Shown one piece after another: positions 52,481 through 64,000 of a DNA stretch of 64,000 nt. This stretch comes from Hydra vulgaris (Eukaryota; Cnidaria; Hydrozoa; Anthoathecata; Hydridae). Both the position numbers and the translations under genes were made by a program. The notes below the pieces were generated by a model. That model was given only the letters and a program-made list of their open reading frames with translations. It did not search any database and was not told where the DNA came from. How positions within the stretch are numbered: the stretch's first letter is position 1; every line of letters begins with the position of its first letter. The stretch spans positions 65,552,501 to 65,616,500 of the forward strand of contig NC_088931.1 in the NCBI RefSeq assembly GCF_038396675.1. The letters are read 5' to 3'.

Positions 52481-52946
52481 ATTACATGGCTATGACATTT
52501 TAAATACATTTGAATACATAGTAGTACTTATGTCAAAATCGATTTTTCAATGGAGAGGTGAACTTTTTTCAAAAGATATGCAAATAATAGTTCGTTTCGT
52601 GCTTTTTAGGTAAAAGTTGATCAAACTACAATATAGGAGCATGGGGTTGAAAAAAAGTCATAACTCTAATGTATATATATATATATTTACTATAGTATTT
52701 TTATGTGAGCACTTGCTCACTTTTTTTGCTTATCTAAATTGATATGGCTTTTTAGAAAAAGAAGAAGAAAATGAAGAATAATGAATAAAAAGATTGCTGC
52801 CCCATCCTAACTCCACTGTGAGTCAGGCTGTTTGTCAGTCAATGTATGTACTGAAGCCCCGGGCAACAAGCTATTTCAGTATATCGTCACACTGCTTACC
52901 TAAATCAGCAGTATAAGATATATATATATATATATATATGTATATA

Positions 52947-54060
52947 TCAAGCCTTCCCGAGAAGCCTGTGTGGTCGCACGCCTTGTACGTCTACGCTTAA
53001 AGTAATTTTTTTAGATTACTTGACCACGTTTTTATAGTAAGCAAAATAAAGCTATAGGAAACTAGAGAATAAATCAGTAATACTCGAAAAAAAGAACCGA
53101 AGACTATACGAAATAGAAAATCTAACAAAAACAAGCTAAAAAAAAAGGAACAAAAAGGAAAATTGTTGTCAAAAAATAATATACCTAAATATTTACTGTT
53201 TTCTTTTCTTATTTCTAGAGCGTTTGTTTTTTTCCACTACCAAAATTGATACAAGTCAAGGAAAAAAGTAGATAAGAATATAACGAAAATAAAAATATTT
53301 TTTGATATACAATTTTTTTGCGACTTTTTTTAGTCAGAATATGTAGAAAATACTTTATAAATTGCGCTAGAAACATGGACAATTTTTAAATTTGCTTTTC
53401 AAATGTTTTTGCTAAACTCTACTGTTTTTATTTAAGCAAGGAAACTAATGGCTATTTATTTGTAAAAAAAATTTTTTTTAAACAAATTTTTGATGTGAAA
53501 AAATGAAACAATGCTGCAAAATATTGTGGGTTAGTTAGGCCTGTAGGAACAAAAATTATATTGGGAGGCAATACTACTGGGTAGGTCAAATAGTATTAGA
53601 ACGAACTTTTTTGTCAAAGGAATTTACGCCAAAAATAATTACAAATTAGGCCCTTTCAATCCTTTTTTTTCTTTAATGCCCATTCTGAACCGGTCGCTAC
53701 AGGCCTGCTAGCGCATTGTTAATTTACTGAACTTTCTTAACAAAACTTTTAGGAGCCTATTTAAAACGTTTTTTAAAAAATTTTATGAAAAAAATTTTTT
53801 TTGGTTTACTTTTTATAATTATTAAATTTTCTAGTTTATTTAATAAAAGTTGATATTTTGTTACAATTTTGTTTCCTTTCTATGGATTGTTTTTTTTTTT
53901 CTAAGTAGATAAGTTTAGCTTTTTGCCACGAATTATAGAAATGCTTTATAAGTTAAAAGATGCGAGCCACTGTGGTCAGTCAGTCTAAAAAAATTACTTA
54001 AAACATGGGTGAACAAGACAACAAGGTGTGCGAGCGCACGCGCTTCCCGGTAAGGCTTGA
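52947..54060. mobile_element. 1.1-kb element with about 100-bp imperfect TIRs
   Basis: The left end TCAAGCCTTCCCGAGAAGCC and the reversed right end TCAAGCCTTACCGGGAAGCG match, followed on both sides by GTCGCAC/GCTCGCAC and CCTTGT. A further block, AAGTAATTTTTTTAGA, then GACCAC lies about 60 bp inward on each side. It is inserted in TA repeats. The interior is AT-rich with no transposase. Confidence 0.75.
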
Positions 54061-54639
54061 TATATATATGGGCAATTCCACAATTACTTATGGGACATTT
54101 TGATTTTTTTAATGTAACATTTTTAGATGTTTATATATTTATGAATCTTCCCATATGTTTATATATTTATGTTATTATGTCACATATGTTTATATATTTA
54201 TGAATCTTCCCAAAAACATTTATTTGTTTTCCTGTATATTTAAATTTTGTTCAATTATTATAAGTTTAAGAATTATAGTTGATTATATGCTGTGTTACTT
54301 ACGGGACGCAAAAAAACATTGCATTAAACTTGTTGTTTTCAGTTGAATATTTCAAGCCAAATATTTAACCTACATAAACTGGCTTCTTAAATTAAATTAA
54401 TTAGTTATTATTCTGCATAAAATTATTCAAAAGATTGTTTGAGCTATTTCTGTATATATCTTAAATCAAATTAGTTATCGTTACTTACGGGGACAATTCT
54501 ACGCTTTTATCAAAATGTAGTTTAGCTACCATTTATATAGAAAGTATGACGCATGACTTTAATTTGAAATTTAAAAATTAAAAAAATAACACAAATAACA
54601 TTATTAATCAAAATTTTTATTTTTCAAACAAATGGCAAC

Positions 54640-54760
<121 letters not shown>

Positions 54761-55139
54761 CTTGAAAAATAATAAGTTGTTTTATGAAATGATACTATAA
54801 AATTTATGTTAATGATACATTAAATGAAGTTTTTACTAATGTATTTTCAAATACAAATTTATAGAATTTCTATTGTAGAGTTTTTTTTTTTTCAACAGGT
54901 GGTTTAACTCTGATCCTGCTTGTGTTAAAAATAAAAGTCTCATTTTAGTTGTCACCATTTTGATGAATTAATGTTTAATGATTCTATTAAATTATTGAAT
55001 AAAAAAACGCAAACGAGCAATAAGCAATTCAATTATTGAATAAAAAAAATGCAATCACGCAATTGATAGTTTTAAGTTTATTTTAAAATAATTCATTCAT
55101 TGAAATGAAATTGCAAATGGCAGGAAAAGCTATGAGAAA

Positions 55140-55256
55140 AATTTTGAATATGATAAGAATATCATCATACACCTTCTTATACATTATTCTTATGATATTA
55201 TTAAAGATATTAAAGATTGAATCTTTTTTAACATCTTTAATATTCAATCTTTAAAA
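55140..55256. repeat. nested inverted repeats
   Basis: ATGATAAGAATATCATCAT pairs with a later ATTCTTATGATATTAT block, and AAAGATATTAAAGATTGAAT pairs with ATTCAATCTTTAA. Probably a small fold-back insertion. Confidence 0.5.
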
Positions 55257-55415
55257 CCGTGGAGAAAAATGATTGCATATTTTATCTGCTTATTAAAATC
55301 ATTTTAAAAACTGGCAACGCTGATTAGTTAATTTAATGCTATTAACTCTCCCGCGCATTAACTATTTAAATTAAAAAGTCAAGACTAAGAATTCAATCAT
55401 TTTATGAAACACTAT

Positions 55416-57715
55416 AGGGGTGTACCAAATTGGAAATTTTGAATTTTGGTCGGAACTGGTTTTGCCGGAATTGTTAAAAAAATTCCGGCCGGAACAATGA
55501 TTTATTTATGTAATTTTTAACCTCAAGATTAAAAGTGAAAGCCTGTACCTTAGCGTTGTAACTACCTTATATATATTTATAACCTATAATATATATAACC
55601 TATTTCATTAATTTCATTCTTGTTTTATTTCAAGCTATTATGTTGTTTTTATTTGTTTCTTATAATTTTATTTAATGAAAGTTTTAACCTGCCTCTGAGA
55701 ATAGTTTCATGTTAAATGTTACTTAAATTTGAAATAATTAAAAAGTATAGGATGCCTAATACAGTAAATTTTTCAATTTTAACCTAAATGGAAAAATAGA
55801 AAACAAAGAAATAATTTTAAAAAACGAACGCATCACTTCAGCAGTTTCTTTTCCAGAAAATTATGCGCTCTGTATATATATTTATATATATTATACTTGA
55901 TAATGAGGGATATCTCCCTTAATTCAAAGCGCATTTTCAAAAGAAATCACGCTTAAACATGATTACTTTCTTTAATAGCGTTACTTTTAAGTTAAATAAC
56001 TAAGTATGCAAGTCAGTGTTAAACAGGAAGATGTGTGATCTAACGTCATTATATGACCAGACAAATCACATTTTGCTTTGGCGATTTGACCGGGGAATAT
56101 TTTTCATTCAGCGCATTTTTGAAAAACATTTCAAAAATGCGCTGAATGAAAAATATTCTAAATTATACCTCAGGTGAAATAAATTACATCGAAACTTCTT
56201 AACAAATGTTTTTATATTCGCAAAACGCTTTTAAATAAAGTAACAATTTACTGATTGGTTTTTTTTTAAAGTACAATTGAGAATTGTATATAATTTTTTA
56301 ATTTAATATATAAATTATTTAAGTATGCATTTTTTATAAGTATTATTAAAAAAAAAAAAAAACCTGGTTTTTATAAACAAGGACTTTCTAAGACAACGAA
56401 AGTATTTTTAACGAATTTTAATATAAGAATCATTAAAGGTGATACATTAAAAAAAAATTTCTAATGAATTTTTATATTAAGTATTAATAAACTGTCCTTT
56501 TTATTTTTATAAAACTATGTGTTTTTTATGTTAAATGGAATAATCTGTAATGTAAATCTTATGTAATATGTTAAAAATCTTTTGTAACAAATTAAAAAAG
56601 TTAGTACAAATGTTAATACAAAGAATGAAATGGTTTTTTAATGCGTAATTATTTATTAGTTTACATTTACATGAAAACTGATATTTTTAGATTAGTAAAA
56701 AAAGCATATAATTGGTCATATAATTGTGTGCGATCGCATGTCTTCCTGTGAAAACACTGCAACTAAAGAAAGTAGTTATGTTTTAGCATAGTTTTTACAT
56801 GCGTTTACAAAAGCATCCAAAATTTTAGTTAAAATGAATGCATTTGCAATTACTTTTTAAGAAACCATGCTAAATCATTGCTTTCTTCAAAAGCATGCTT
56901 TTTTTAAAATTACAAACAAACATTACTTCACTTTAACATGAAGAAATGTTTGTTTGCATGCTATTAACATTTTTAAAAGTTTTAAAAAGATTTTTTAAGT
57001 TTTGCTGAAACATATTTAATTTAATAGAATATATAGAACTATGTTCATTATAGTTTTCATTTTTTATTGCGCGTTTAACAACACCAATAATATGATATTT
57101 TTATTAATAAATACCTTATATTATAATTATAATAATTTATTAAATACTTAATATTATATTATTATTTTTAAAGGTTTGAAAAAAAAAGTATCATAACAAC
57201 TTTTATTTTTAGTTCTCTTTTATTTTATTCTCGTGAAAAATTGTTTCAAATTAATAAAAAATTGATAAAATTCAATAAGCATCTTTTATACATTTAATAA
57301 CTTATTAACTAGAATAAAGTTATTTGAAAATAAAACTCCCTTATAATTTAATAAAAAGTTATTTGAATAAAAAAAAATTAAAACAATTAAAAATAAAACT
57401 GACCTATTTGACATATACCTCTTAAATTAGACATTCATCAATAAATGTCATCGTTTATTAAAAAAAAAAAAACAATTTGTTGCACCCTGCATTGTATTTG
57501 TTAAGAATTTTGTATTTTTTAACAAGGTTTACCTATATTTCTTTGTTGCCTAGTAGGACAATGATTTTTTGATTTAATTTACACAGTCTGTGTCACATGT
57601 CTTAAGAAAAGGTTAAATATAAACTCCGGCATTTAGGCCTGAAATATTGTAATTCTGGTCAGAACCAGAATGACCTTAAAGTCGCAAATTCCCGCCGGAA
57701 TTCTGGTACATCTCT
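55416..57715. mobile_element. 2.3-kb TIR element, copy B of the GGTGTACC family
   Basis: The left end AGGGGTGTACCAAATTGG and the reversed right end AGAGATGTACCAGAATTCC match. The flanks ACACTAT and ACACTAC suggest a 6-7 bp target duplication. The right end, reversed, runs parallel to the left part of copy A at 47145. It is inverted relative to copy A. The interior is AT-rich without a recognisable transposase and contains a perfect 30-bp-arm hairpin at 56095-56158. Confidence 0.7.
56095..56158. repeat. perfect hairpin, 30-bp arms, 4-nt loop
   Basis: Arms 56095-56124 and 56129-56158 are exact complements around an AACA loop; core CATTCAGCGCATTTTTGAAA. Confidence 0.95.
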
Positions 57716-58059
57716 ACACTACTATAAAAATTACTGTTACATAAAACAAGACTTTTACTAAATGTATATGTATTTAAATATGTATATTATTTTAAGGTTA
57801 TAGAAAAAAAAGGGCAAACGCGCAATTTGTATTTATAAATTTCTTTATAATTTATTCATTCATTGCAATTTGCGGCAAAAATTTACAACAAAATAAAAGA
57901 ATTAAAGAAAAAAAAGGAATGACTAATTACAGTTGAAAGGAAAATGTTCTTAGTTAAATACAGCAGTTATTATATATTATTATATTATAAGATAATATAT
58001 TATTAAAATATTAATAATATATTATTAAAGTATATTTTAATATAAAAGTGTTTGATCTT

Positions 58060-58500
58060 ATTACCACTCCCAAGGATAAGGAAACTAATTGCAAAGAACT
58101 TTTCTTCTAATTCAACTCTTAAACCTAATGGCCATACTCATTCTGCCCTTAAAGTTAAACATGTTAACCTATTGTTAGACATCCAAATACTTCAGCTTCC
58201 ATTGCTGTTCTAGACAACATCCTGTTATAGTCTTTCAAAAGTGTTCTCCAGAACTCTTTTCAATTCTCTCTAAACTATTTTAAGGGTGCTTGACTAAATC
58301 TTGTTTTCCTGCCTGCTGGAAAATGGCATTTGTGGCTCCAATTCCTAAAAACTCTGAAGAATTCTCTGATCCCTCTAACTATCGTCCGATCAGTCTTTTC
58401 TTTATTATTAATAAGGTCTTTGAGTCAACAAATTTTCAACATCTGATCTTGAGTCTAATAACATACTCTCTATTTGAAATATCGAAATAATTAAAAGTTT
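58060..58500 (+). pseudogene. LINE reverse-transcriptase N-terminal fragment
   Basis: Coding scraps lead to CFPACWKMAFVAPIPKNSEE and FSDPSNYRPISL, the fingers-domain block (WKxAxVxPIxKxG..xxxxNYRPISL) of jockey-type LINEs. Truncated after about 66 codons. A different LINE family from the copy at 29570, and probably the same as those at 59370 and 62905. Confidence 0.65.
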
Positions 58501-58633
58501 TCAGCTACAGAGGAAAAACTTGTCAATTGTTTTAATATGACAGAAAGGAACAACATGTAAAAAAAAAAAAAAATTAATCTAAGCAAAATAATCTAGCAGG
58601 CATGTGAATATTTATTTAGACAATATTAGTTTT

Positions 58634-58737
58634 ATAAGTTACATTTGTTTAGGTATTGGAAATAAGTTACTTTTGTTTAGGTATTGGAAATAAGTTACAT
58701 TTGTTTAGGTATTAGAGATAAGTTAAATTTGTTTCGG
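58634..58737. repeat. 28-bp tandem repeat, about 3.7 units
   Basis: Consecutive units 58634-58661, 58662-58689, 58690-58717 and part of a fourth, containing ATAAGTTAC and TTTGTTTAGGTATT. Confidence 0.9.
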
Positions 58738-59369
58738 GAAATACAGTAACAATCAACAATCAAATATTACTTCAGAAACTTTAGTTTAAACTAACTTAGC
58801 TTGACTCTTAAAAATTTAATTGTCTGGTTTCTAAATAATGAACGCAGTGTTCATTAGAAGCATGTAGGTTTAAAATAAGCTAGTCTATACAAAAAATATA
58901 TTTTTTATATTTAACCATGTAGTGCTTAGGTTTAACTTGAATGATTTAAAATTTTAGCTCAACTTTTGCTGGTAAAAAAGTTAACTGTTGGGCTTTTTTG
59001 TGCAATATTTTAAAGTTTTTATTTTATTTTTCACTGACTTTTTAAAAATAAAAAGCGATTGTTATTTGCAAAACTGTAAATATATATTCAAGAAATAAAA
59101 CAAAAATCTTTTTTATTCATTTAGCTGTAGGTAAAAGATGATTGTATCAAATGTTGAGAAAATAAACAAATATTTTTATATTTAAAAAAACCGAAAACTG
59201 AAAATAAACATTCAATAATATTATTACACATTCATATCCAAAATATTATTATTAAAAATTATTAAAAAATCATTACATACTACACATTCCAAAAAAATTG
59301 TCGATAAATATGAAAAGTAAGTAAAAAAATTATGTTACACAAATGTGTTAAGCATTTTTTATTTATCAC

Positions 59370-59500
59370 AAGGCCTGTATTGTGCATTAGGTTGAAGCAG
59401 AGAGGCAAGGGTTATTGCTCTTGACATATTAAAAGCTTTCGATAAAGTTTGGCATGCTGGTCTTTTTCATAAGCTTGTTTTATATTTGAATAAGAAGTTT
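59370..59500 (+). pseudogene. LINE reverse-transcriptase motif A fragment
   Basis: A short piece reading ARVIALDILKAFDKVWHAGL, with small frame breaks, matches motif A of the LINE fragment at 62905-63396 almost word for word. The surrounding sequence does not continue the protein. Confidence 0.5.
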
Positions 59501-59879
59501 TTCTTGTTGTCAGATTTTATAGCAATTTTTATATACTTAATCTAAAAATCCTGGAAAAATACTTACTAGAATTTTTTAATCATGGGTTTTTTTTGTAAAC
59601 TTTTGCAATTTTTTTTTTTTTTTCGGTGATATATTTATGTCTAAAAGGCACTCTCAGTCTTGGGGAGGTAAATAACATTTAAAAGTTTCTATTATTGGGG
59701 TTGTTAGATCCTTTAGGTCTTATTTCTATAAATTTTTCAAACTTTAATTTCTGATCCACTTATATCATGTAACTTGAATGTTGTATTAAAATAAAAAGTA
59801 TTTTTGCCTATTTAGAATTTTATCTGCTTTTGAGATGTAGTGCTATGTAGTATTCAGAAGATATTAAATTTTTATATCA

Positions 59880-60480
59880 TTTTTGCTAGTAGAGGTTGTG
59901 AATGCAAACTTTAACTGTGAAATCATCAATTTCTTTATCAATTTCAGTAGCCATACTAAGCCCGTAAAGTTTGTTATATTTACATAATAAGTATTGCGAT
60001 ACCATAACATAGTTGATCAAAATTCATCATGATTGAAAGAGATAAATGTGCAAATTTATGGAAATTTCTTGCTCCAGTAACAGTTGTCTCCATCAAATAT
60101 CTATCAATAAGTTTGCTTTGTGCTAGCTCCATTTTTTTAAAAATGTTTTTACACATTTCAGAGAAAAAAGTTGATTTTTGACAAAATTCAAACACCGCAT
60201 ATAAATGACTGTTCGATGAAAGGAACACTGCTCCTTGCTCCAATGGTAACTCTAAATTTTGTCTTGTAATACAAAAGTGTAATTCTTTGCAAAATCTTGC
60301 AGGACTATTGCCTTATCAAGAGTAATTTTTTCTTTAAGATGCATAATTGTTTGATTATAATTTTGTAATAAATAGATGAGAAGTAATTTTATGAAACTTT
60401 TCACACAGAAACTCCATAAATTTATTTGATCGAAGCTTTATTGTTAATAAGTCAGTTCTATCAGTCCACTGTTTGTCTAC
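59880..60480 (-). pseudogene. reverse-strand repeat-encoded protein fragment with DFAxNY motif
   Basis: Reading leftward, QWTDRTDLLTIKLRSNKFM is followed by KAIVLQDFAKNYTFVLQDKI, a stop, then frame-shifted pieces ending ARNFHKFAHLS near 60040. LLDFAENYxFxxQD and SDGxxxQYKNxKNFxNL are blocks I associate with a transposon-like family frequent in cnidarian and arthropod genomes. The superfamily is uncertain. Broken by stops and frame changes. Confidence 0.4.
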
Positions 60481-60880
60481 TGTTTGTCCACTGTTTGAAA
60501 TCAATTGTTCCTATAATATATAAATAACTGTTCATGTTAATCATTTTTTATCACTTCATATTGTTATTCTGGATCATTGATTTATACTTTAGTATTAGGC
60601 CTAACACCTCTTCTTTTATTAGAGTGAAGAGTTTTAAGAGAGAAAAAAAAAAGGAAACTTAAAGAATTAGTCAAATTGTGATCCATTTTAATGGAACAAA
60701 AGTTTTCAATAAGTTTATTTTTCATCGTTGGATTCATTAATTACCAATTTTTTACCAATTTTCAGTCATTTTCTACAGCTAGAACCTAAACTATACATAA
60801 GAAATCACCACTTATTTTTAGAAACTATATATAATTGAATTAATTTTTTTCAACTTTTTTTATTTTAATTTTTTTTTTAG

Positions 60881-60919
60881 GTGCTGCATACTGCCAGTTT
60901 TTAGACATGCTCTTTGAAA
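60881..60919 (+). CDS. EB1/MAPRE coding exon 2 (39-nt microexon)
   Basis: Follows a long pyrimidine tract and AG, and ends at GTAAGT. With the G left by exon 1 it reads GAAYCQFLDMLFE, matching GAAYCQFMDMLF of EB1, which directly follows the CSG that corresponds to CAG here. Phase 1 in and phase 1 out. The rest of the calponin-homology domain (expected SxALKKVKFQAK-like sequence) and the C-terminal EB domain are not found before the window ends, so intron 2 exceeds 3 kb. Confidence 0.9.
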
Positions 60920-62904
60920 GTAAGTTTAAATTTCATTTTTATTTTTATACTTTACAACAAATATTACTATAAATATTTCAAAAACAATGGAGTTTTATTG
61001 ATATAATATAATATAATTTTTTATTGATGTATTATATCTATTTCACTTGATCATGAGTTGAACTATAATAGTAGATATAGTATACTCCATCTACTATTAT
61101 AGCTCAATTCATTGGCTAAGTGTTAACATTAACTAAAGGTTACTTACTTTTAAGCAGCCTTTTTTTTAGTATATATTTTTTTCTGTTTATAGTATTATTT
61201 ATTAGAAAAATTAGGAAACCATTAAATAAACTAGTAAACTAATAGGAAATTAATTTAAATTAGGAAAGATTGCTTAGTTTAAGTACTACCTTTGTTGTAA
61301 TGTCCAAGTTTTTTTTGTCCTCAGATTAATTAAAATGTTCAAATTAGGTAAAACTTTGACTTAATAGGTCGACAATAAAAACACCTGTAGAATGAGAACC
61401 ATTACATACAATTGACTAAAATTGGTTTTGACTAAAATCCCAGAGTTTGGTTCCATACCAAACTCTGGAGTTTATTCAAATTGGTTTAATGGTTAAGGAA
61501 TGGCAATTTTAGTTTATATTTTGAAATAAAAAGAAAAATTCTTTTAAATAGTTTTTTTTTAGTTAAAATTATAAATTAGTTTAATAAAGTATAAATTAAA
61601 AGTATACATGATTATTCTTATAACAATTTTTTGAATTAGAATTATTACTTATGAAAGAATTTATAAATCTTTTACAATTAAATTTTGTGTTTAAAGATAA
61701 AAAGTACTTTACTATTTTTTAAAAAACAACATAGAAAAGCAATATTTTTTTAAATTAAAATTTCATTTTGTTGAAAGTCTCTAGTTGCATCATAATCTGA
61801 AATGCTTGTATAAACGCTTTTTTATAACCACTGGTAAATACAACCAGTTCATGCTAAGAAAGAACATATTTCAATATATTTACTTATTCTATTATTTTTT
61901 AATAATTTAATAATTAATAATTTTTTTAAATAATTTTTTCACACAAAAAAACAAAAACAAATGTAGATTCTTACCAAATTTTATTTTAGTATATTTTCAC
62001 ATCCAAAACAAAAATGATAAGACAAAAGTTCAAAGAGCTTTATTAAAATTATTGATTGCTCTATATCATTCTTTATTGTACTTCTATTATTATCTACTAG
62101 CTTCATTTTTTTTCTCTTTTTCTTTGAAAATTAAAGTCATTAAATATAAAGTTTTTGAAAATAGAGGTGAAATAACTCCATGTAAGATAGCAACAAAGTA
62201 TCTGAAATGATTTTTTTAGTTAAACTTTGAATGAATGAATTTTGATGCATTTAGTTTTTGTTAGCTAACTCAAATTTTAGGGAACAAATTTTTATGACTG
62301 AAACGAGCATTGATTTTGTTTAAATTATTTAATTGATTGTATAGTACATCATTAAATAAAAGTAAAAAAGGAAGCAAAAAAAGTTTGAACAATTATAACT
62401 TAATTAAATAAGTTTTTTAATTAAAAATGTAAAATTAAAAATTTATCATTCACTGAAGTGATAAGTTTCTTTCTTTTCTTTTTTTTTCTCACTATTAAGT
62501 ATAATTATGAGTTATTAACATAATTTTGTTTAGAAAATTTGACCACAAAGATTTAATTTTAATGAGTTTCTCATACCCTTTCTAGATATTTCCAGAATTC
62601 CAAATATTTCTTAAAATTTTATTTTCCAAATATCGAAATAGTTTTCTGGAAATACAAATTGAAATTTTTTTTTGTAACTTTCTCATCAAAAATTAAAACA
62701 ATAAAAGAATCATTCATCAATTACTCATCGTTTAATATAGTGTTGAGTATTGATGAATGATTCCTTTACTGATTCCCATGCTAGGTTAACATCTATTTTT
62801 TTATTTGTATGTGCGTATTATTAACTATTTTGACTAGTTTACCTAAAAAACTAGTATAATTTAATTTAATATTTTTTTATATAAATTAAATTTATTTCTG
62901 ATCA
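60920..62904 (+). other. EB1 intron 2, no exon seen
   Basis: AT-rich. Holds three small hairpins: 61058-61107 (19-bp arms), 61440-61468 (12-bp perfect arms, CAGAGTTTGGT), and 62704-62767 (about 24-bp arms). No continuation of EB1 coding sequence recognised. Confidence 0.5.
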
Positions 62905-63396
62905 TCAATACAGACTTCGATCTTCTTTTTCTACTGCTGATTTAATGGTAATAATCTATAGGTTTTATTGATAGATGATCAAGATGGAGAGGTTAAGGCT
63001 ATTGCTCTTGACATTTCTAAAGCCTTTGATAAAGTTTGGCATGCTGGTCTTCTCCATAAGCTCTCTTTTTATGGTGCATCAGGTAACATCTTTAAGACTA
63101 TTGAATCCTTCCTTTCCAATCACAGTATAAAAGTTCTCCTTGATGGACAGCACTCTTTTTCATTTTCTGTAACTTTAGGGGTTCCTCAAGTTTCTTTCTT
63201 CGGCTCTATACTTTTTTTAATTTACATTTACGGTCTCCCAGAAATTCTCACATCTAAAGTGGCATTGTTCGCTGATGACACTACCATTTATTCTTGTTTT
63301 CATAACAAACCAACACTCTTTGATTGGTTGGAGTGTGCGTTTGAGCTTGAAAAAGATCTCAATCAGTCATCTACCTTAGGGTGGAGCTTATTTTAG
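62905..63396 (+). pseudogene. LINE reverse-transcriptase core fragment
   Basis: Reads RSSFSTADLM, then, after a break, EVKAIALDISKAFDKVWHAG (motif A), LGVPQVSFFGSILFLIYIYG (motif B, with V for G at the usual PQGS) and KVALFADDTTIYSCF (motif C with intact FADD). FDWLECAFELEKDL closes the piece before a stop. The jockey-like family is the same as at 58060 and 59370. The altered motif B and the short length show it is dead. Lies inside EB1 intron 2. Confidence 0.8.
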
Positions 63397-63858
63397 CGAG
63401 AAAAATTTTTTTTTTTAATTTTGATGGTCCTACCCTTATAAGTTGTTCCTTTTAAGTAGAAAACACTCCCATAAAAATTTCAGCAAAAAATATTTATATT
63501 TAGGGGTAGCTCAAGTGCTCCAAGGTTTAGAAAGTTTGACAGATTAAGAATAAATTAACAATTATTTTTCATTTCTTGTTACATCACAGTAATCATTAAA
63601 TGTTATAATTTTTGACAATCATTGATTAAACACAAACAAATTTAATAAGTTTATTAATTTCACAAACTGTATATTTGAGATAACACTTCACGTCTTACGA
63701 GTATTGTGTAAAATACGCAGTTATTGTCATGTTATGCAATATAAAATTTTTGATTAAAAATGAACTTTACAATTAATAAACAATAACTCTTGAGTTTAAA
63801 TGTTCTACTCTTTTGCTGGCTTCTTTGCCAAAGTTTGCTTTCGGCTGTCTGGGTAGGC

Positions 63859-63999
63859 TCAATGATGTTCTTCCACAACTTGTAGCAGAAACTGGAGCTG
63901 GGATTCATTGCGAGTAATAAGTCCACTATACTCCTGGATTAGTGCAACTCCTTGTTCTGCACGATCGTTTAACACTTTCAACAATTTTACCATCTCTGT
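63859..63999 (-). CDS. unrecognised C-terminal coding fragment at window edge
   Basis: Reverse-strand frame open from the edge to TGA at 63859-63861, 46 codons, ending with ITRNESQLQFLLQVVEEHH. It is helical and charged, with no stops, in contrast to its flanks. It could be the last exon of a gene on the other strand or the tail of a transposon protein whose body lies off the right edge. Short, so uncertain. Confidence 0.35.
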   Translation of the reverse strand, partial: TEMVKLLKVLNDRAEQGVALIQEYSGLITRNESQLQFLLQVVEEHH

Positions 64000-64000
64000 T

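Overview
The window is AT-rich (A/T microsatellites, poly-T tracts, short introns with canonical GT..AG ends) and packed with degraded transposons. Three conserved animal genes lie on the + strand. The encoded proteins, the repeat content (hAT, pogo, mariner, Transib and jockey/CR1-like LINE remnants) and the base composition fit a cnidarian, most likely Hydra. The organism is an inference from composition and protein likeness, not a database match.

Genes. (1) 3697-5996: the last three coding exons of a PDE3-type cyclic-nucleotide phosphodiesterase; its 5' exons lie outside the window. (2) 16923-20849: a complete five-exon ribonucleotide reductase small subunit (RRM2 class, 387 aa) with all six iron ligands and the radical tyrosine. 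(3) 48847-48967 and 60881-60919: the first two coding exons of an EB1/MAPRE microtubule plus-end protein, split by a 11.9 kb intron filled with transposons; the gene runs off the right edge. The three share a strand but show no sign of a common pathway.

Repeats, left to right. 1-3.7 kb: AT-rich probable PDE3 intron with a fold-back element. 4.1-5.5 kb: PDE3 intron with a TIR element and five exact 35-bp tandem units. 6-16.9 kb: two hAT pseudogenes, a pogo-like fragment, a long (AT)n tract and a 973-bp TIR element flanked by TA. 20.9-48.8 kb: a 28 kb transposon field holding LINE fragments, a Transib-related end, a mariner remnant, a transposase-like pseudogene with a retained intron, several TIR or fold-back elements, a nearly complete Transib element and a pogo-like pseudogene. 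49-60.9 kb (EB1 intron 1): microsatellites, a hAT-like TIR element, a transposase-like pseudogene, two large TIR elements and LINE pieces. 61-64 kb: EB1 intron continues, with another LINE piece and a short reverse-strand coding fragment at the edge.

The most notable item is the Transib element at 41403-44761. It has exact 5-bp target duplications (CAGTG) and termini beginning CACAGTG, which is identical to the consensus V(D)J recombination heptamer. One reading frame, broken by a single TAA, carries a RAG1-like DDE triad and zinc ligands. Each end also has an ACAAAAT nonamer-like block, at unequal distances of 13 and 22 bp.
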